From Paenibacillus sp. FSL R5-0345 (lineage in GTDB: Bacteria; Bacillota; Bacilli; Paenibacillales; Paenibacillaceae): a DNA stretch of 64,000 nt. Of the stretch, positions 24,815-33,385 are shown piece by piece. Where the stretch lies: NCBI RefSeq assembly GCF_000758585.1, contig NZ_CP009281.1, positions 4,836,001 through 4,900,000 on the forward strand, read 5' to 3'. The notes beneath the pieces were generated by a model. That model did not search any database and was not told the origin of the DNA. It was given only the letters and a program-made list of their open reading frames with translations. The position numbers and the translations under genes were made by a program. Within the stretch, counting starts at the first letter, position 1, and every line of letters starts with the position of its first letter.

Positions 24815-26470
24815 CTAATCAAATAATAGCGGCTCGCACATCCATATTGCGGCTTCATTCGGCAATAAGGTGACCAAGTCTGTGCCGCTCACTGTCTCTC
24901 GGCGGCTTGATAATATACAGGCTGCTTGCCCATCCAACAACATACTAGGATCAATCTGTACGCTTTGCTTGTCAAAATTCAAAGCTACGAGTGCTCTAGT
25001 ATTGAGTGCTTTCAACGTTCTTACATATAAAATAAGATTGCCTCTGCGTTCCAGCACGTCATAATCTCCGAACTGAAACACGTCCTGTGTATTGCGCAAG
25101 CGGAGAAGCTTTTTATAATAATGAAGTAATGAATTCGGTTGACTTGATTCGGACTGCACGTTTAATTGCTCATAATTTGGGCCCATGTCAATCCATGGTT
25201 TCCCTGAAGTAAACCCGCCCTGGGGACCTGCGTTCCATTGCATCGGAGAACGGGATGCATCTCTTCCCTTCGCATTCGCAATTTCCAAGGCTTCTGCCCG
25301 GGTAGCCCCCCGCTGTAGTGCAATTTCATATGCGTTTAATCCTTGGATATCCCGCATATCCTCCAGCTTATGGGCTACGAAATTCCGCATCCCAATCTCT
25401 TCACCGAAATATAGGAAAGGTACCCCTTTTGCGGTCAAGGCCAGCGTGGCCATCAGACGAGCCCGTTCCTCCTCAATCTCCGCATCTCCTTCGCCAAAAC
25501 GCGAAATCACGCGATCCATATCATGACTGCCGAAGAATAACGTTGGAATCTGATCCTCACGGTGTACCTGCTCCATCGTCTTAAGCTCCGTGAATAAATT
25601 TTCTGGACTAAATTCCTTCTGGCTTCCCAAATTGAAATTAAAGACCACATCCAACTTACCCGCTCCGCTGTAATGCCTCAGCATGTCCATGTCTTCAGAT
25701 CCGACCTCACCTACCATGAACATCCCGCTATGCGCATGAACAAACTCACTAATTTCCTCGATGGCCTCTATAATTCCATTTTGATTCTGGTCATGCACAT
25801 TCTTTTGTTCACCCGTTAATTCATCCATCGGGTTATCCGGAAATTGATCGGACACCGACAAGAAGTTGATCACATCTAGCCGGAAACCGCTAACGCCTTT
25901 GCCTAGCCAATAAGCCATGACATCCTTCATCGCTTCTTTTACTTCCGGATTCGCCCAGTTCAAATCGACCTGTTCTTTCGCAAACCCATGATAGTAATAC
26001 TGTTCCGTAGCAGCATCCCATTCCCACGCTGTTCCGCCAAAAAAAGACTCCCAGTTATTTGGAACCCCGCCGTTCACAGCGTCCTTCCAAATGTACCAAT
26101 CCCGCTTCGGATTTGTTCTTGAGGATCGGGATTCCTTGAACCACGCATGCTCTGAAGACGTATGATTCAAGACAAGATCGGCAATCACTCTGATTCCGCG
26201 AGTCTTTGCTTCCTGAATAAAGCGTTCAAAGTCTTCCATCGTTCCATAATCCGGGTCAATCTGGTAATAATCCGCAATGTCATACCCGTTATCTACTTTT
26301 GGAGACTTATAGAACGGTGTAAGCCAGATGCCCCCGATTCCAAGATCCCTCAAATAATCCAGCTTGGAAGTAAGACCGTCGAAATCACCAATCCCATCTC
26401 CGTTACTGTCACAGAAGCTTGGCATATACACTTCATAGAATACCGCCTTTTTCCACCACGGCTGTTCCAA
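24815..26470 (-). CDS. GH13 alpha-glucosidase (oligo-1,6-glucosidase-like)
   Basis: A 551-residue cytoplasmic GH13 enzyme acting on alpha-glucosidic bonds of short oligosaccharides. The N-terminal VYMPSFCDSNGDGIGDFDG carries the calcium-like loop. LVLNHTS is at about 99-105, the nucleophile Asp199 in GFRLDV, the acid/base Glu255 in VGEVG and the third acid Asp317 in GSHDMD. HDMD replaces the more usual HDQPR. The start is TTG at 26470 with strong AGGAGGGG 7-8 bases upstream; no ATG gives full coverage. Its presence among beta-mannoside enzymes suggests a mixed substrate, or a sucrose/trehalose-like gluco-side part. Confidence 0.88.
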   Translation of the reverse strand: MEQPWWKKAVFYEVYMPSFCDSNGDGIGDFDGLTSKLDYLRDLGIGGIWLTPFYKSPKVDNGYDIADYYQIDPDYGTMEDFERFIQEAKTRGIRVIADLVLNHTSSEHAWFKESRSSRTNPKRDWYIWKDAVNGGVPNNWESFFGGTAWEWDAATEQYYYHGFAKEQVDLNWANPEVKEAMKDVMAYWLGKGVSGFRLDVINFLSVSDQFPDNPMDELTGEQKNVHDQNQNGIIEAIEEISEFVHAHSGMFMVGEVGSEDMDMLRHYSGAGKLDVVFNFNLGSQKEFSPENLFTELKTMEQVHREDQIPTLFFGSHDMDRVISRFGEGDAEIEEERARLMATLALTAKGVPFLYFGEEIGMRNFVAHKLEDMRDIQGLNAYEIALQRGATRAEALEIANAKGRDASRSPMQWNAGPQGGFTSGKPWIDMGPNYEQLNVQSESSQPNSLLHYYKKLLRLRNTQDVFQFGDYDVLERRGNLILYVRTLKALNTRALVALNFDKQSVQIDPSMLLDGQAACILSSRRETVSGTDLVTLLPNEAAIWMCEPLLFD

Positions 26471-26493
26471 TCGCTATCCCCTCCTGTGCTAGC

Positions 26494-27333
26494 CTATTTC
26501 AAGTTAAATTGCATACCTTCCTGGAATTTCTTGCCGAAGATGATGAACAAGATAATGATTGGCAAGGTGAGCATCACTGCACCGGCATACATCGGACCTG
26601 GATACGATTGATACGGACCAAACATCTGAGATAATAAAACGTTCAATGTTAACATGCCGTCACTTCGGACGACGATCATATCCCATAGGAGCTCTGTCCA
26701 ACGTTCCATTAGCAGGAATAGGAATACAACGGTCGTAATGGACTTCGACATAGGCATCATAATCTTATACAGGATTTTGAAATCGGATGCCCCATCCAGC
26801 TTGGCGGCTTCAATGAAAGCGTCGGGTACCGCCTTAAAGAAGTTGGTGTACATGAAGATCCCCCATAAACTCATCGCCTTGGGAATAATGAGCGCCCAAT
26901 ACGTATCGAACAGTCCTACTTTTTGAATAATCAAAAAGTTAGGGATGATCAGAATGATTGCCGGGAAGAACATATGAAACAACACAAAATTGTTAATAGA
27001 GTCTCTCCCGCGAAATTTCAGCTTCGAGAGCGCATAAGCGACCATAATCGCGAACATCATCATTAAGGCTGTAGATATCAGGGAAACGAACACACTGTTA
27101 AAGAAGGCGTGAATCCATGGTCTTGTAATCCCGGTCTCACCACCTGTAAAGAGCCATTGATACGAGCGCAGCGTAAATTTCGTCGGTATCAGCTTCCGGT
27201 CTACCTGTGACCAATCTGCAAGTGAATTCAATACCATATATAAATAGGGGAATACCATAATCACGAGCAGTACGATCGCAATCAGATAGCGGATCGACAG
27301 CCGGAGCTTGATGTTTGAATTAGACCCAACCAT
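26494..27333 (-). CDS. ABC sugar importer permease (MalG-type)
   Basis: A 279-residue inner permease of a CUT1-type importer. It has six membrane segments and the EAA loop EAAKLDGASDFKILYKIMMP that contacts the ATPase. It overlaps the upstream MalF-type permease by 14 bases. Together with the lipoprotein at 28201 it imports the oligosaccharide handled by GH13, DUF1861, GH130 and GH2. There is no ATPase gene in the operon. Confidence 0.9.
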   Translation of the reverse strand: MVGSNSNIKLRLSIRYLIAIVLLVIMVFPYLYMVLNSLADWSQVDRKLIPTKFTLRSYQWLFTGGETGITRPWIHAFFNSVFVSLISTALMMMFAIMVAYALSKLKFRGRDSINNFVLFHMFFPAIILIIPNFLIIQKVGLFDTYWALIIPKAMSLWGIFMYTNFFKAVPDAFIEAAKLDGASDFKILYKIMMPMSKSITTVVFLFLLMERWTELLWDMIVVRSDGMLTLNVLLSQMFGPYQSYPGPMYAGAVMLTLPIIILFIIFGKKFQEGMQFNLK

Positions 27334-28201
27334 TGCGCTTACCCCACATTTCCAGAATTTTTCGGATCACGAAGATGGATATAAATGTCGCAACCGCAGC
27401 CATAATAGCGATAGCTGATGCATAACCTGCCTGCAGGTTCTTAAATGCTTGACTGTATATTTCCATTTGCCATGTATTCGTTGCATAGTTTGGTCCGCCG
27501 CCTGTTAATTGGTAGACCTCAGTAAAGATACCGAATGTTGCACCAAAGGATAAAATTAAGGTTGTATAAATCGCAGGGTACAGCAAAGGCAAAGTAATTT
27601 TCCAGAATCTTTGGCTGTCCTTCACACCATCAATTGCCGCTGCTTCATATACTTCCTGATCAATACTTTCTAAACCTGAAGTAAGAATTAACGCATAGTA
27701 ACCTGTAAATTTCCAAGCCATAATCATCGCAACGACGAATAATGCCGAAAAAGATCCGCCGAGCCAGTCAATATCAAGACCTAACCGTTCACGCAAGAAC
27801 GTCTGAACAGGACTTGTATGTGACAAAAAACCTTTAACAATAAGGGATGCAACAACCCCTGAGGATAGATATGGTAAAAAGAATCCAATAAGAAATACGG
27901 ATTTTAATTTAGGTAAGCCCTTTACAATTACCGCTACAAAAAGCGACATCGCTGTGACAATCGGTACAAACACGATCATAAATTTGTACGTTACCCAAAA
28001 TGCCGATCTTACCCCTGGTGTGCCTAATGCTTTGGTAAAATTCTTGAATCCTACAAAATCATAAGTTGGTGAAATCAAGTCCCAGTTAGTAAAAGACAAA
28101 TATAGAGACCAGATAAGCGGGCCCAAGAAAAAAACAGTCGAAAAAATAAGGTAAGGGCTGGCAAAAAGCCAGCCTAACCGATTATTATTTTTTTCAATCA
28201 T
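27320..28201 (-). CDS. ABC sugar importer permease (MalF-type)
   Basis: A 293-residue CUT1 permease with an N-terminal helix (GWLFASPYLIFSTVFFLGPL), an extracellular loop, and the EAA loop YEAAAIDGVKDSQRFWKITL. Its ATG shares one base with the stop of the binding-protein gene (TAATG), and AGGGGA inside that gene's end acts as ribosome site. This is tight coupling with the binding protein. It pairs with the 26494-27333 permease. Confidence 0.9.
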   Translation of the reverse strand: MIEKNNNRLGWLFASPYLIFSTVFFLGPLIWSLYLSFTNWDLISPTYDFVGFKNFTKALGTPGVRSAFWVTYKFMIVFVPIVTAMSLFVAVIVKGLPKLKSVFLIGFFLPYLSSGVVASLIVKGFLSHTSPVQTFLRERLGLDIDWLGGSFSALFVVAMIMAWKFTGYYALILTSGLESIDQEVYEAAAIDGVKDSQRFWKITLPLLYPAIYTTLILSFGATFGIFTEVYQLTGGGPNYATNTWQMEIYSQAFKNLQAGYASAIAIMAAVATFISIFVIRKILEMWGKRNGWV

Positions 28202-29514
28202 TATTGAAGTTCCCCTTCAATCGCCTTCTTCATATTGTCCCAACCCGTTTTTGGATCAATCTCACCACGAACGATTTTGTTAAAGGCCTCTTGACCAATA
28301 AAGGTTTGCAATTCGTTGAATTTCGGATTGTCCATGGATGGAACAGCATTCGGGATTGCTTTTGCATACTCTTGCAATACAGGCGTTTTTTCAAATACTG
28401 GTTTAAATACTTCATTAGTACCTACATCATCACGTGCTGGAGGCAAGTTTGTTTCTTGGAAAAAGGCAACATCGTTTTGGTCATCTGAATATACCCACTT
28501 GATGAATTCTATTGCAGCAGCCTGTTGTTCTGGGCTTGCCGATGCATAGATAACAATCCCTTTAGCATCCGCAAATGTTTTAGCATTCGCTGGATCCATA
28601 CCGTCAGGTACAGGAGGCAATGATACTTCAAAGTTCTCCTTGTACTGAAGCTCTGGATATTTCTCAGCCCATGTGCTGAATGTCCAAGGTCCTACATCCG
28701 TAAATACGCCCACGCCATTTTCAAAAGGTTCTGTTACATTCTGAGACAACAACCCTTTCTCCTTACGAAGATTGTCCACGAAAGTAAGAACGTCTACACC
28801 CGCTTTTTCATCGCCAACAAACTGGCTACCTTCAATGAATTTGTTGCCATCTGAAGCTGCATTGTACAGCATAAAGAAGTCGAACCATCTTTTCCAAGAG
28901 GTAGGGTCTGCTAAGTCAGGTTTCGCCCAAAGATATTTATCCGGGTATTTTGCTTTTAATTTTTTCGTTGCCTCAATCACTTCACTGTATGTTCTTGGAA
29001 CTTCGTTCACACCAGCTTCTTTCAAGATATCCGTTCTCCATCCGAACAACATCGCATTCGAGTAGATCGGGAGAACATATTGATGACCATCCGCAAATTC
29101 CCAAGGCTCAATCGTTTTGGTCATATTACGTTTTGTGACAATATCACTGAAGCCTGCTATTGTATCCAAAGGAACTAACGCTTTACTGTTCGCAAGTTGT
29201 GCTGCAAAACCACGGCTAATATTCTCAGTCATCGTTGGAGCACTTCCACCCGCGATTGCAGCTTGGATACTCGCCTCAGAAGTAGGGGACTCCTTGATCG
29301 CACTTACATTGATTTTTACTTTAGGATTAACAGTCTCATACTCTTTGGCGATTTTTTGCCAATATGCTTGTTGAGTCGGGTTAGGTGCAGCCCAGAACTC
29401 AATAGTTGTTACTCCATCTGCTGAAGTGCCTGAATTACTACTCTTCGATCCACAACCGGCAAGAATCGTGAATACAAGCGTAAGTGACATTAATACTGCA
29501 AGCTTTTTCTTCAT
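28201..29514 (-). CDS. ABC sugar-binding lipoprotein of the mannoside importer
   Basis: A 437-residue extracytoplasmic solute-binding protein (SBP family 1, MalE/UgpB fold). The signal ends with lipobox LAGC, Cys21, then a Ser/Gly linker and FWAAPNPTQQAYW at the start of lobe 1. It is anchored in the outer leaflet of the membrane and delivers oligosaccharide to the two following permeases. The ATG at 29514 has AGGGAGG 9 bases upstream; longer frames toward 29577 have no ribosome site. It is the first gene of the operon, transcribed from the promoter with LacI-type operators at 29579-29662. Confidence 0.92.
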   Translation of the reverse strand: MKKKLAVLMSLTLVFTILAGCGSKSSNSGTSADGVTTIEFWAAPNPTQQAYWQKIAKEYETVNPKVKINVSAIKESPTSEASIQAAIAGGSAPTMTENISRGFAAQLANSKALVPLDTIAGFSDIVTKRNMTKTIEPWEFADGHQYVLPIYSNAMLFGWRTDILKEAGVNEVPRTYSEVIEATKKLKAKYPDKYLWAKPDLADPTSWKRWFDFFMLYNAASDGNKFIEGSQFVGDEKAGVDVLTFVDNLRKEKGLLSQNVTEPFENGVGVFTDVGPWTFSTWAEKYPELQYKENFEVSLPPVPDGMDPANAKTFADAKGIVIYASASPEQQAAAIEFIKWVYSDDQNDVAFFQETNLPPARDDVGTNEVFKPVFEKTPVLQEYAKAIPNAVPSMDNPKFNELQTFIGQEAFNKIVRGEIDPKTGWDNMKKAIEGELQ

Positions 29515-29578
29515 AAAATAAAACCTCCCTAAAGTATAGATGCACTTTCGTACAGCATTTAGTAATCTATAAATCAAT

Positions 29579-29662
29579 TTTTGTAACGTTACAAAATTAC
29601 TTAAAACGATGTTTTGTAAGCGTTACATTTGCTATTATTATAGTTTTAAGCGAAATTGTCAA
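29579..29662 (-). promoter_or_regulatory. Promoter and two operators of the mannoside operon
   Basis: On the minus strand -35 TTGACA is at 29662-29657. The -10 can be AATAAT (29639-29634, 17-base spacer) or TATAAT (29642-29637, 14-base spacer). Downstream lies TGTAA-GCG-TTACA (29627-29615) and the 18-base perfect palindrome TTTTGTAACGTTACAAAA (29579-29596). Both carry TGTAA/TTACA arms as in LacI-family operators, with 3- and 2-base centres. Their place downstream of the -10 implies repression. The regulator is most likely the divergent LacI protein. Confidence 0.8.
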
Positions 29663-29716
29663 CCTGTTCTTCGATTATTTATACAATCGACACAATTACA
29701 CATACTACTCATTAAC

Positions 29717-29745
29717 TTTACAATAATATTTTGTAATGTTATAAT
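29717..29745 (+). promoter_or_regulatory. Promoter of the LacI-type regulator with overlapping operator-like half site
   Basis: -35 TTTACA (29717-29722) and -10 TATAAT (29740-29745) are separated by exactly 17 bases. TTTTGTAATGTTATAA (29729-29744) overlaps the spacer and the -10, and resembles the operators of the divergent operon with one degraded arm. This suggests weaker autorepression. Confidence 0.7.
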
Positions 29746-29849
29746 AATTTAGAATTGTAATGTAGTTTTGCGGCATAATCTTTAGTATTATGAGAGACAG
29801 TATGGAAGAATATTCATTACACTTCTTATTAGAAAGGACGTATCTTCGC

Positions 29850-30860
29850 ATGAAGGTGAAGGTAACTATGCAAGATATCGCCGATCGATTAAATATATCT
29901 AAGAACTCTGTTTCTCAGGCTCTGTCTGGTAAAGACGGTGTCAGCGAAGAAACAAGGCAATTAATTATCGATACAGCGAATGAGATGGGTTACATCTATT
30001 CGCGAGGGCGTAAAAGCACTGAAGAAGAAGTAGGAACCTTTGCCATCTTGGCATCGGAATTTGCATTTTCCAAACGCAACTTTTTTGGAGAAATTTATTT
30101 AAGCATTGAGAAGGAAGCAGCGAAGCGAAACAAGCGTATGGTTATTCAATCTATTGATAAGCATTCTTCTGAGAATTTAATCCTGCCTCCTATTTTATTG
30201 GATCAATCCGTTGAAGGGATCTTGATTCTGTCCCATATTACGAACCCTTATATTCAGGCAGTGACCAATACAGGTATTCCCACCGTGTTAATTGATCATC
30301 ATCATCCTGATCTTATGGCCGACAGTATTCTCACTAATAATCGCTATGCCGCTTATACAGCGGTGCAGCATTTAATAGAATTGGGACATACTCATATTGG
30401 TTTTATCGGCAATATACAGTTCTCTCCCAGCTATTACGAGCGCCTGGAGGGTTATCGCCTGGCCTTATACCAGGCTGGAATTGAATACAACCCGATGTGG
30501 GTAATTGATCGTGTAACAGAAGAAATGGATGATGTATTCAACGCTGTACAAGCGCTCGATAAGCAGCCTACGGCATGGTTCTGTGTCAATGACGGATTTG
30601 GATTCTTGATCAATTCCGTTGTGTACAAGCTTGGGTATCGTATTCCCCAAGATGTATCCATTGTCAGCTTCGATAATGGACAATTGTCACGAATAACCAC
30701 ACCGTTGACTACAACGATGAATGTAGATTTGTCTTACTTTGGACGTAAAGCTGTTGAACAGCTCTTCTGGCGTATTGACCATCCTGATGAACCTTTTGTT
30801 GAAATTCTCCTTCCGTCTAATCTGATCGTTCGGGAATCCACACAACATCCAATTGGATAG
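29850..30860 (+). CDS. LacI-family transcriptional regulator
   Basis: A 336-residue repressor with an N-terminal helix-turn-helix and hinge helix, residues about 5-55: TMQDIADRLNISKNSVSQAL then ETRQLIIDTANEMGY. A periplasmic-binding-like sensor domain follows (FAILASEF..., HTHIGFIGN, WFCVNDGFGFLI, IVSFDN). I place the start at ATG 29850 (MKVKVTMQD), with AAAGGA upstream; the frame is open from 29790. It is divergent from the mannoside operon and sits next to its TGTAA/TTACA operators. The inducer is probably a mannoside or its breakdown product (inference). Confidence 0.9.
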   Translation: MKVKVTMQDIADRLNISKNSVSQALSGKDGVSEETRQLIIDTANEMGYIYSRGRKSTEEEVGTFAILASEFAFSKRNFFGEIYLSIEKEAAKRNKRMVIQSIDKHSSENLILPPILLDQSVEGILILSHITNPYIQAVTNTGIPTVLIDHHHPDLMADSILTNNRYAAYTAVQHLIELGHTHIGFIGNIQFSPSYYERLEGYRLALYQAGIEYNPMWVIDRVTEEMDDVFNAVQALDKQPTAWFCVNDGFGFLINSVVYKLGYRIPQDVSIVSFDNGQLSRITTPLTTTMNVDLSYFGRKAVEQLFWRIDHPDEPFVEILLPSNLIVRESTQHPIG

Positions 30861-30895
30861 AGATAATACATCAATCTAGTAAAAACGTATAAAAT

Positions 30896-30936
30896 AAAAA
30901 ACCTCACCCAAACCAATTCAAATGGGTGAGGTTTTT
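30896..30936 (+). terminator. Rho-independent terminator of the LacI-type gene
   Basis: AAAAACCTCACCCA pairs with TGGGTGAGGTTTTT and ends in a T-run, about 35 bases after the stop codon. Confidence 0.9.
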
Positions 30937-30938
30937 CA

Positions 30939-30965
30939 GATGCTTTGGAAGCGTGAGTGATAGAA
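30939..30965 (+). repeat. 27-bp direct repeat, copy 1
   Basis: The segment beginning GATGCTTTGGAAGCGTG matches 40535-40561 at 25 of 27 positions, in the same orientation. Both copies sit in noncoding DNA at the two ends of the arabinoside cluster. This suggests remnants of a mobile element. Confidence 0.7.
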
Positions 30966-31004
30966 TATCTTAAGCAAGCAGAGAGTACAGCCATCACACA
31001 ATAA

Positions 31005-31047
31005 AGCAGGACCCCTTCCTCGATTTTATTGAGGAAGGGGTCCTGCT
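31005..31047 (-). terminator. Strong hairpin past the deacetylase gene
   Basis: A perfect 17-base stem AGCAGGACCCCTTCCTC/GAGGAAGGGGTCCTGCT with a nine-base loop is followed on the minus strand by TTTATT. It lies about 100 bases past the stop at 31144 and can end the arabinoside operon. The same hairpin region also resembles 40311-40370, so it may be the end of a decayed mobile element used as a terminator. The remaining bases up to 31143 hold nothing else that I recognise. Confidence 0.7.
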
Positions 31048-31143
31048 AGTAGGTTATGAAGGAATCATTAATCGCTAAAAGCGAAACAATCAGAAAATCC
31101 GGAGACAAAAGCGGCTGGAAATTTGATTGCCTTCGGCTAATCT

Positions 31144-31773
31144 TTATAGCTGGAGATCAGCAATCCCAAACAGTTCACTTAAAGTCACGAATCGATAACC
31201 CTCGGCATCAAGCTCTTCCACCAATACCCGGACAGCTTCAATGGTTTGAGCTCGTTCGCCATACCCGTCATGAAACAAGAAAATGCTTCCGTTTTCGATG
31301 GTTGGTCTCGTATGGTCCAGAATAAAATCGACACCGGGCTGTTCCCAATCCTTGGCCTCACCGTTTACAGCGCCAATCGAATGGTATCCAAATTCTGCAG
31401 CAAGCATAAGAATATCATCGTTAACACCAAAAAAAGGTGGTCTAAAGTTCAATACATGCTTTCCCGTCACTTTACGAATCGTATCATCCGCCCGCTGTAA
31501 TTCAGCTCTTGCTTCGTCTAAAGTCAGTGTTGTCAAATCAGGATGGGAGTAAGTATGATTGCCAATCTCATGTCCGGCCATATGAACCTGTGCTGCGATA
31601 GCCTCGTACATATTGAGCTCTTCACCGATCATAAAAAAAGTCGCTTTACCATTATGTTTATGGAAGATATCCAACAACTCTTTCGTATATAATGGATGTG
31701 GCCCATCGTCGAACGTAAAAGCGACTACCTTTTCCTGAGTTGGGACCTTATGAACTAATGATAATTTAGCCAT
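31144..31773 (-). CDS. Polysaccharide deacetylase (NodB, CE4), no signal peptide
   Basis: A 209-residue CE4 metal-dependent deacetylase with all main motifs. TFDDGPH (20-26) gives the base and a metal Asp. HEIGNHTYSH (68-77) gives His73 and His77. RPPFFG follows near 115 and LFHDGYG near 180. It lacks a signal peptide, so it should act inside the cell, perhaps removing O-acetyl groups from imported oligosaccharides rather than N-acetyl groups of the wall (inference). AAGGAG lies 8 bases before the ATG. It is the last gene behind GH51 with about 100 bases between. Confidence 0.88.
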   Translation of the reverse strand: MAKLSLVHKVPTQEKVVAFTFDDGPHPLYTKELLDIFHKHNGKATFFMIGEELNMYEAIAAQVHMAGHEIGNHTYSHPDLTTLTLDEARAELQRADDTIRKVTGKHVLNFRPPFFGVNDDILMLAAEFGYHSIGAVNGEAKDWEQPGVDFILDHTRPTIENGSIFLFHDGYGERAQTIEAVRVLVEELDAEGYRFVTLSELFGIADLQL

Positions 31774-31871
31774 TATATTACTCCTTCCGGTTCACATCCT
31801 ATAAATGCTCATGTACATCCATTATTGCTGCGGTATAATGCCATGTCAACGCGCATCTAAGCGCACAATCC

Positions 31872-33356
31872 TTAATTGAGTGTCAACACGACCACGGACA
31901 TCGGCGGCAGCGTTGCCAGTAAACCGTCGTCACTTACACTCGTAACGCCGTTAAATGACTGTGGCTTCACCCTCTCCGGTTGCCCAAATGTGTTGTGAGC
32001 ATTCATATCGGTATGCGTCAGTACCCGGCCGCTAACATTCAACATCCCCCCCAACCCACGTAACCCTAGAGATACATCTACTTGGTGATGGGGGTCGATG
32101 TTACATAGGCTGATGTCGATCGTTCCGTTAGGCCGCTTCGATGCCGATGCACTGACTTGCGGAAGCGATTCATCGCCCACACGGTATTCGCCAATCTCCA
32201 GGTGAATCGCGAGCGCCTCTGCATCCTGGTGCACCTTAAACATTTCGAACACGTGATAGGTTGGCGTCAGCAACATCTTATCACCTTCCGTTAGAATCAT
32301 CGCCTGTAGCACGTTGACTGTCTGGGCAATGTTCGCCATGTGGACACGGTCGCAATGACGGTGGAAGACGTGGAAATGCAGTCCCGCAACAAGCGCATCA
32401 CGCAGCGTATTCTGCTGGTACAAGAAGCCAGGATTTGTACCCGGTTCTACTTGGAACCAGGTACCCCACTCGTCGACAATTAAGCCCACACGTTTCTTCG
32501 GATCGTGTTGATCCATGATCGCCGTGTGTCGGGTAATGAGCTCGTCCATGTGGAGCGCGAGCTGCATGGTCTCGAACCATTCCGCTTCATCAAAGCCAGT
32601 CGCCGGCCGCTTGATCTCAAATCCTCCAGGCACCGTGTAGTTGTGCAGACTGAGACCATCCATAAGTCCACCGGCTTCACGTATTAACGTCTCCGTCCAG
32701 TGGTAATCATCAACGTTAGCACCGCCAGCGATCTTATAGACTTGATTATGTCCGTAATTACGGACATACGTTTGGAAACGGCGGTATTCGTCGGCGTAGT
32801 ACTCCGCCCGCATGTTGCCTCCACAACCCCAATTCTCATTTCCGACGCCAAAATATTTGAGCTTCCAAGGCTTCTCCCGGCCATTAGCCTTCCGCCATTT
32901 GGCCATAGGTGATTCGCCATCAAAGGTCATATACTCCACCCACTCCTGCATCTCCTGAACGGTGCCACTGCCAACATTTCCGCAGATATAAGGCTCCGTG
33001 TCCAGCAGTTCACAAAGGTCGAAGAATTCATGGGTACCGAAGTGATTGTTCTCCACAACACCTCCCCAGTTCGTATTAACCATATGCTTGCGCGCCTCAC
33101 GTGGACCAACGCCATCCTTCCAGTGATACTCATCAGCATAGCACCCGCCCGGCCATCTGAGCACCGGTATGCTAAGACCTCGCAGCGCCTCTAGAACATC
33201 ATTCCGAATACCACGGGTATTAGGAATCGGCGAATCCTCGCCTACCCAGATTCCTTCGTAGATACAACGTCCAAGATGCTCGGCGAAATGCCCATAAATA
33301 TGACGACTGATCGTACCGCACGACTGATCAGTGTTGACAGTAATAGTAGCATTCAT
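31872..33356 (-). CDS. abfA: Alpha-L-arabinofuranosidase, GH51
   Basis: A 494-residue intracellular exo-arabinofuranosidase that removes terminal arabinofuranose from arabino-oligosaccharides. The acid/base Glu174 is in [11 protein letters not shown] and the nucleophile Glu296 in [21 protein letters not shown] (67-79) and the C-terminal beta domain are diagnostic of GH51, and the length is typical (about 500). AAGGGGGAT precedes the ATG. It follows the two permease genes of the arabinoside importer with a 29-base gap. This gene has a visibly higher GC content than its neighbours. Confidence 0.95.
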   Translation of the reverse strand: MNATITVNTDQSCGTISRHIYGHFAEHLGRCIYEGIWVGEDSPIPNTRGIRNDVLEALRGLSIPVLRWPGGCYADEYHWKDGVGPREARKHMVNTNWGGVVENNHFGTHEFFDLCELLDTEPYICGNVGSGTVQEMQEWVEYMTFDGESPMAKWRKANGREKPWKLKYFGVGNENWGCGGNMRAEYYADEYRRFQTYVRNYGHNQVYKIAGGANVDDYHWTETLIREAGGLMDGLSLHNYTVPGGFEIKRPATGFDEAEWFETMQLALHMDELITRHTAIMDQHDPKKRVGLIVDEWGTWFQVEPGTNPGFLYQQNTLRDALVAGLHFHVFHRHCDRVHMANIAQTVNVLQAMILTEGDKMLLTPTYHVFEMFKVHQDAEALAIHLEIGEYRVGDESLPQVSASASKRPNGTIDISLCNIDPHHQVDVSLGLRGLGGMLNVSGRVLTHTDMNAHNTFGQPERVKPQSFNGVTSVSDDGLLATLPPMSVVVLTLN

Positions 33357-33385
33357 TAAAAGATCCCCCTTCTATTTTTCAACCC

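Noticed and set aside
26162-26611. 149-codon plus-strand frame across the GH13/permease junction
   Set aside because: It crosses two well-supported minus-strand genes and has no recognisable domain or ribosome site.
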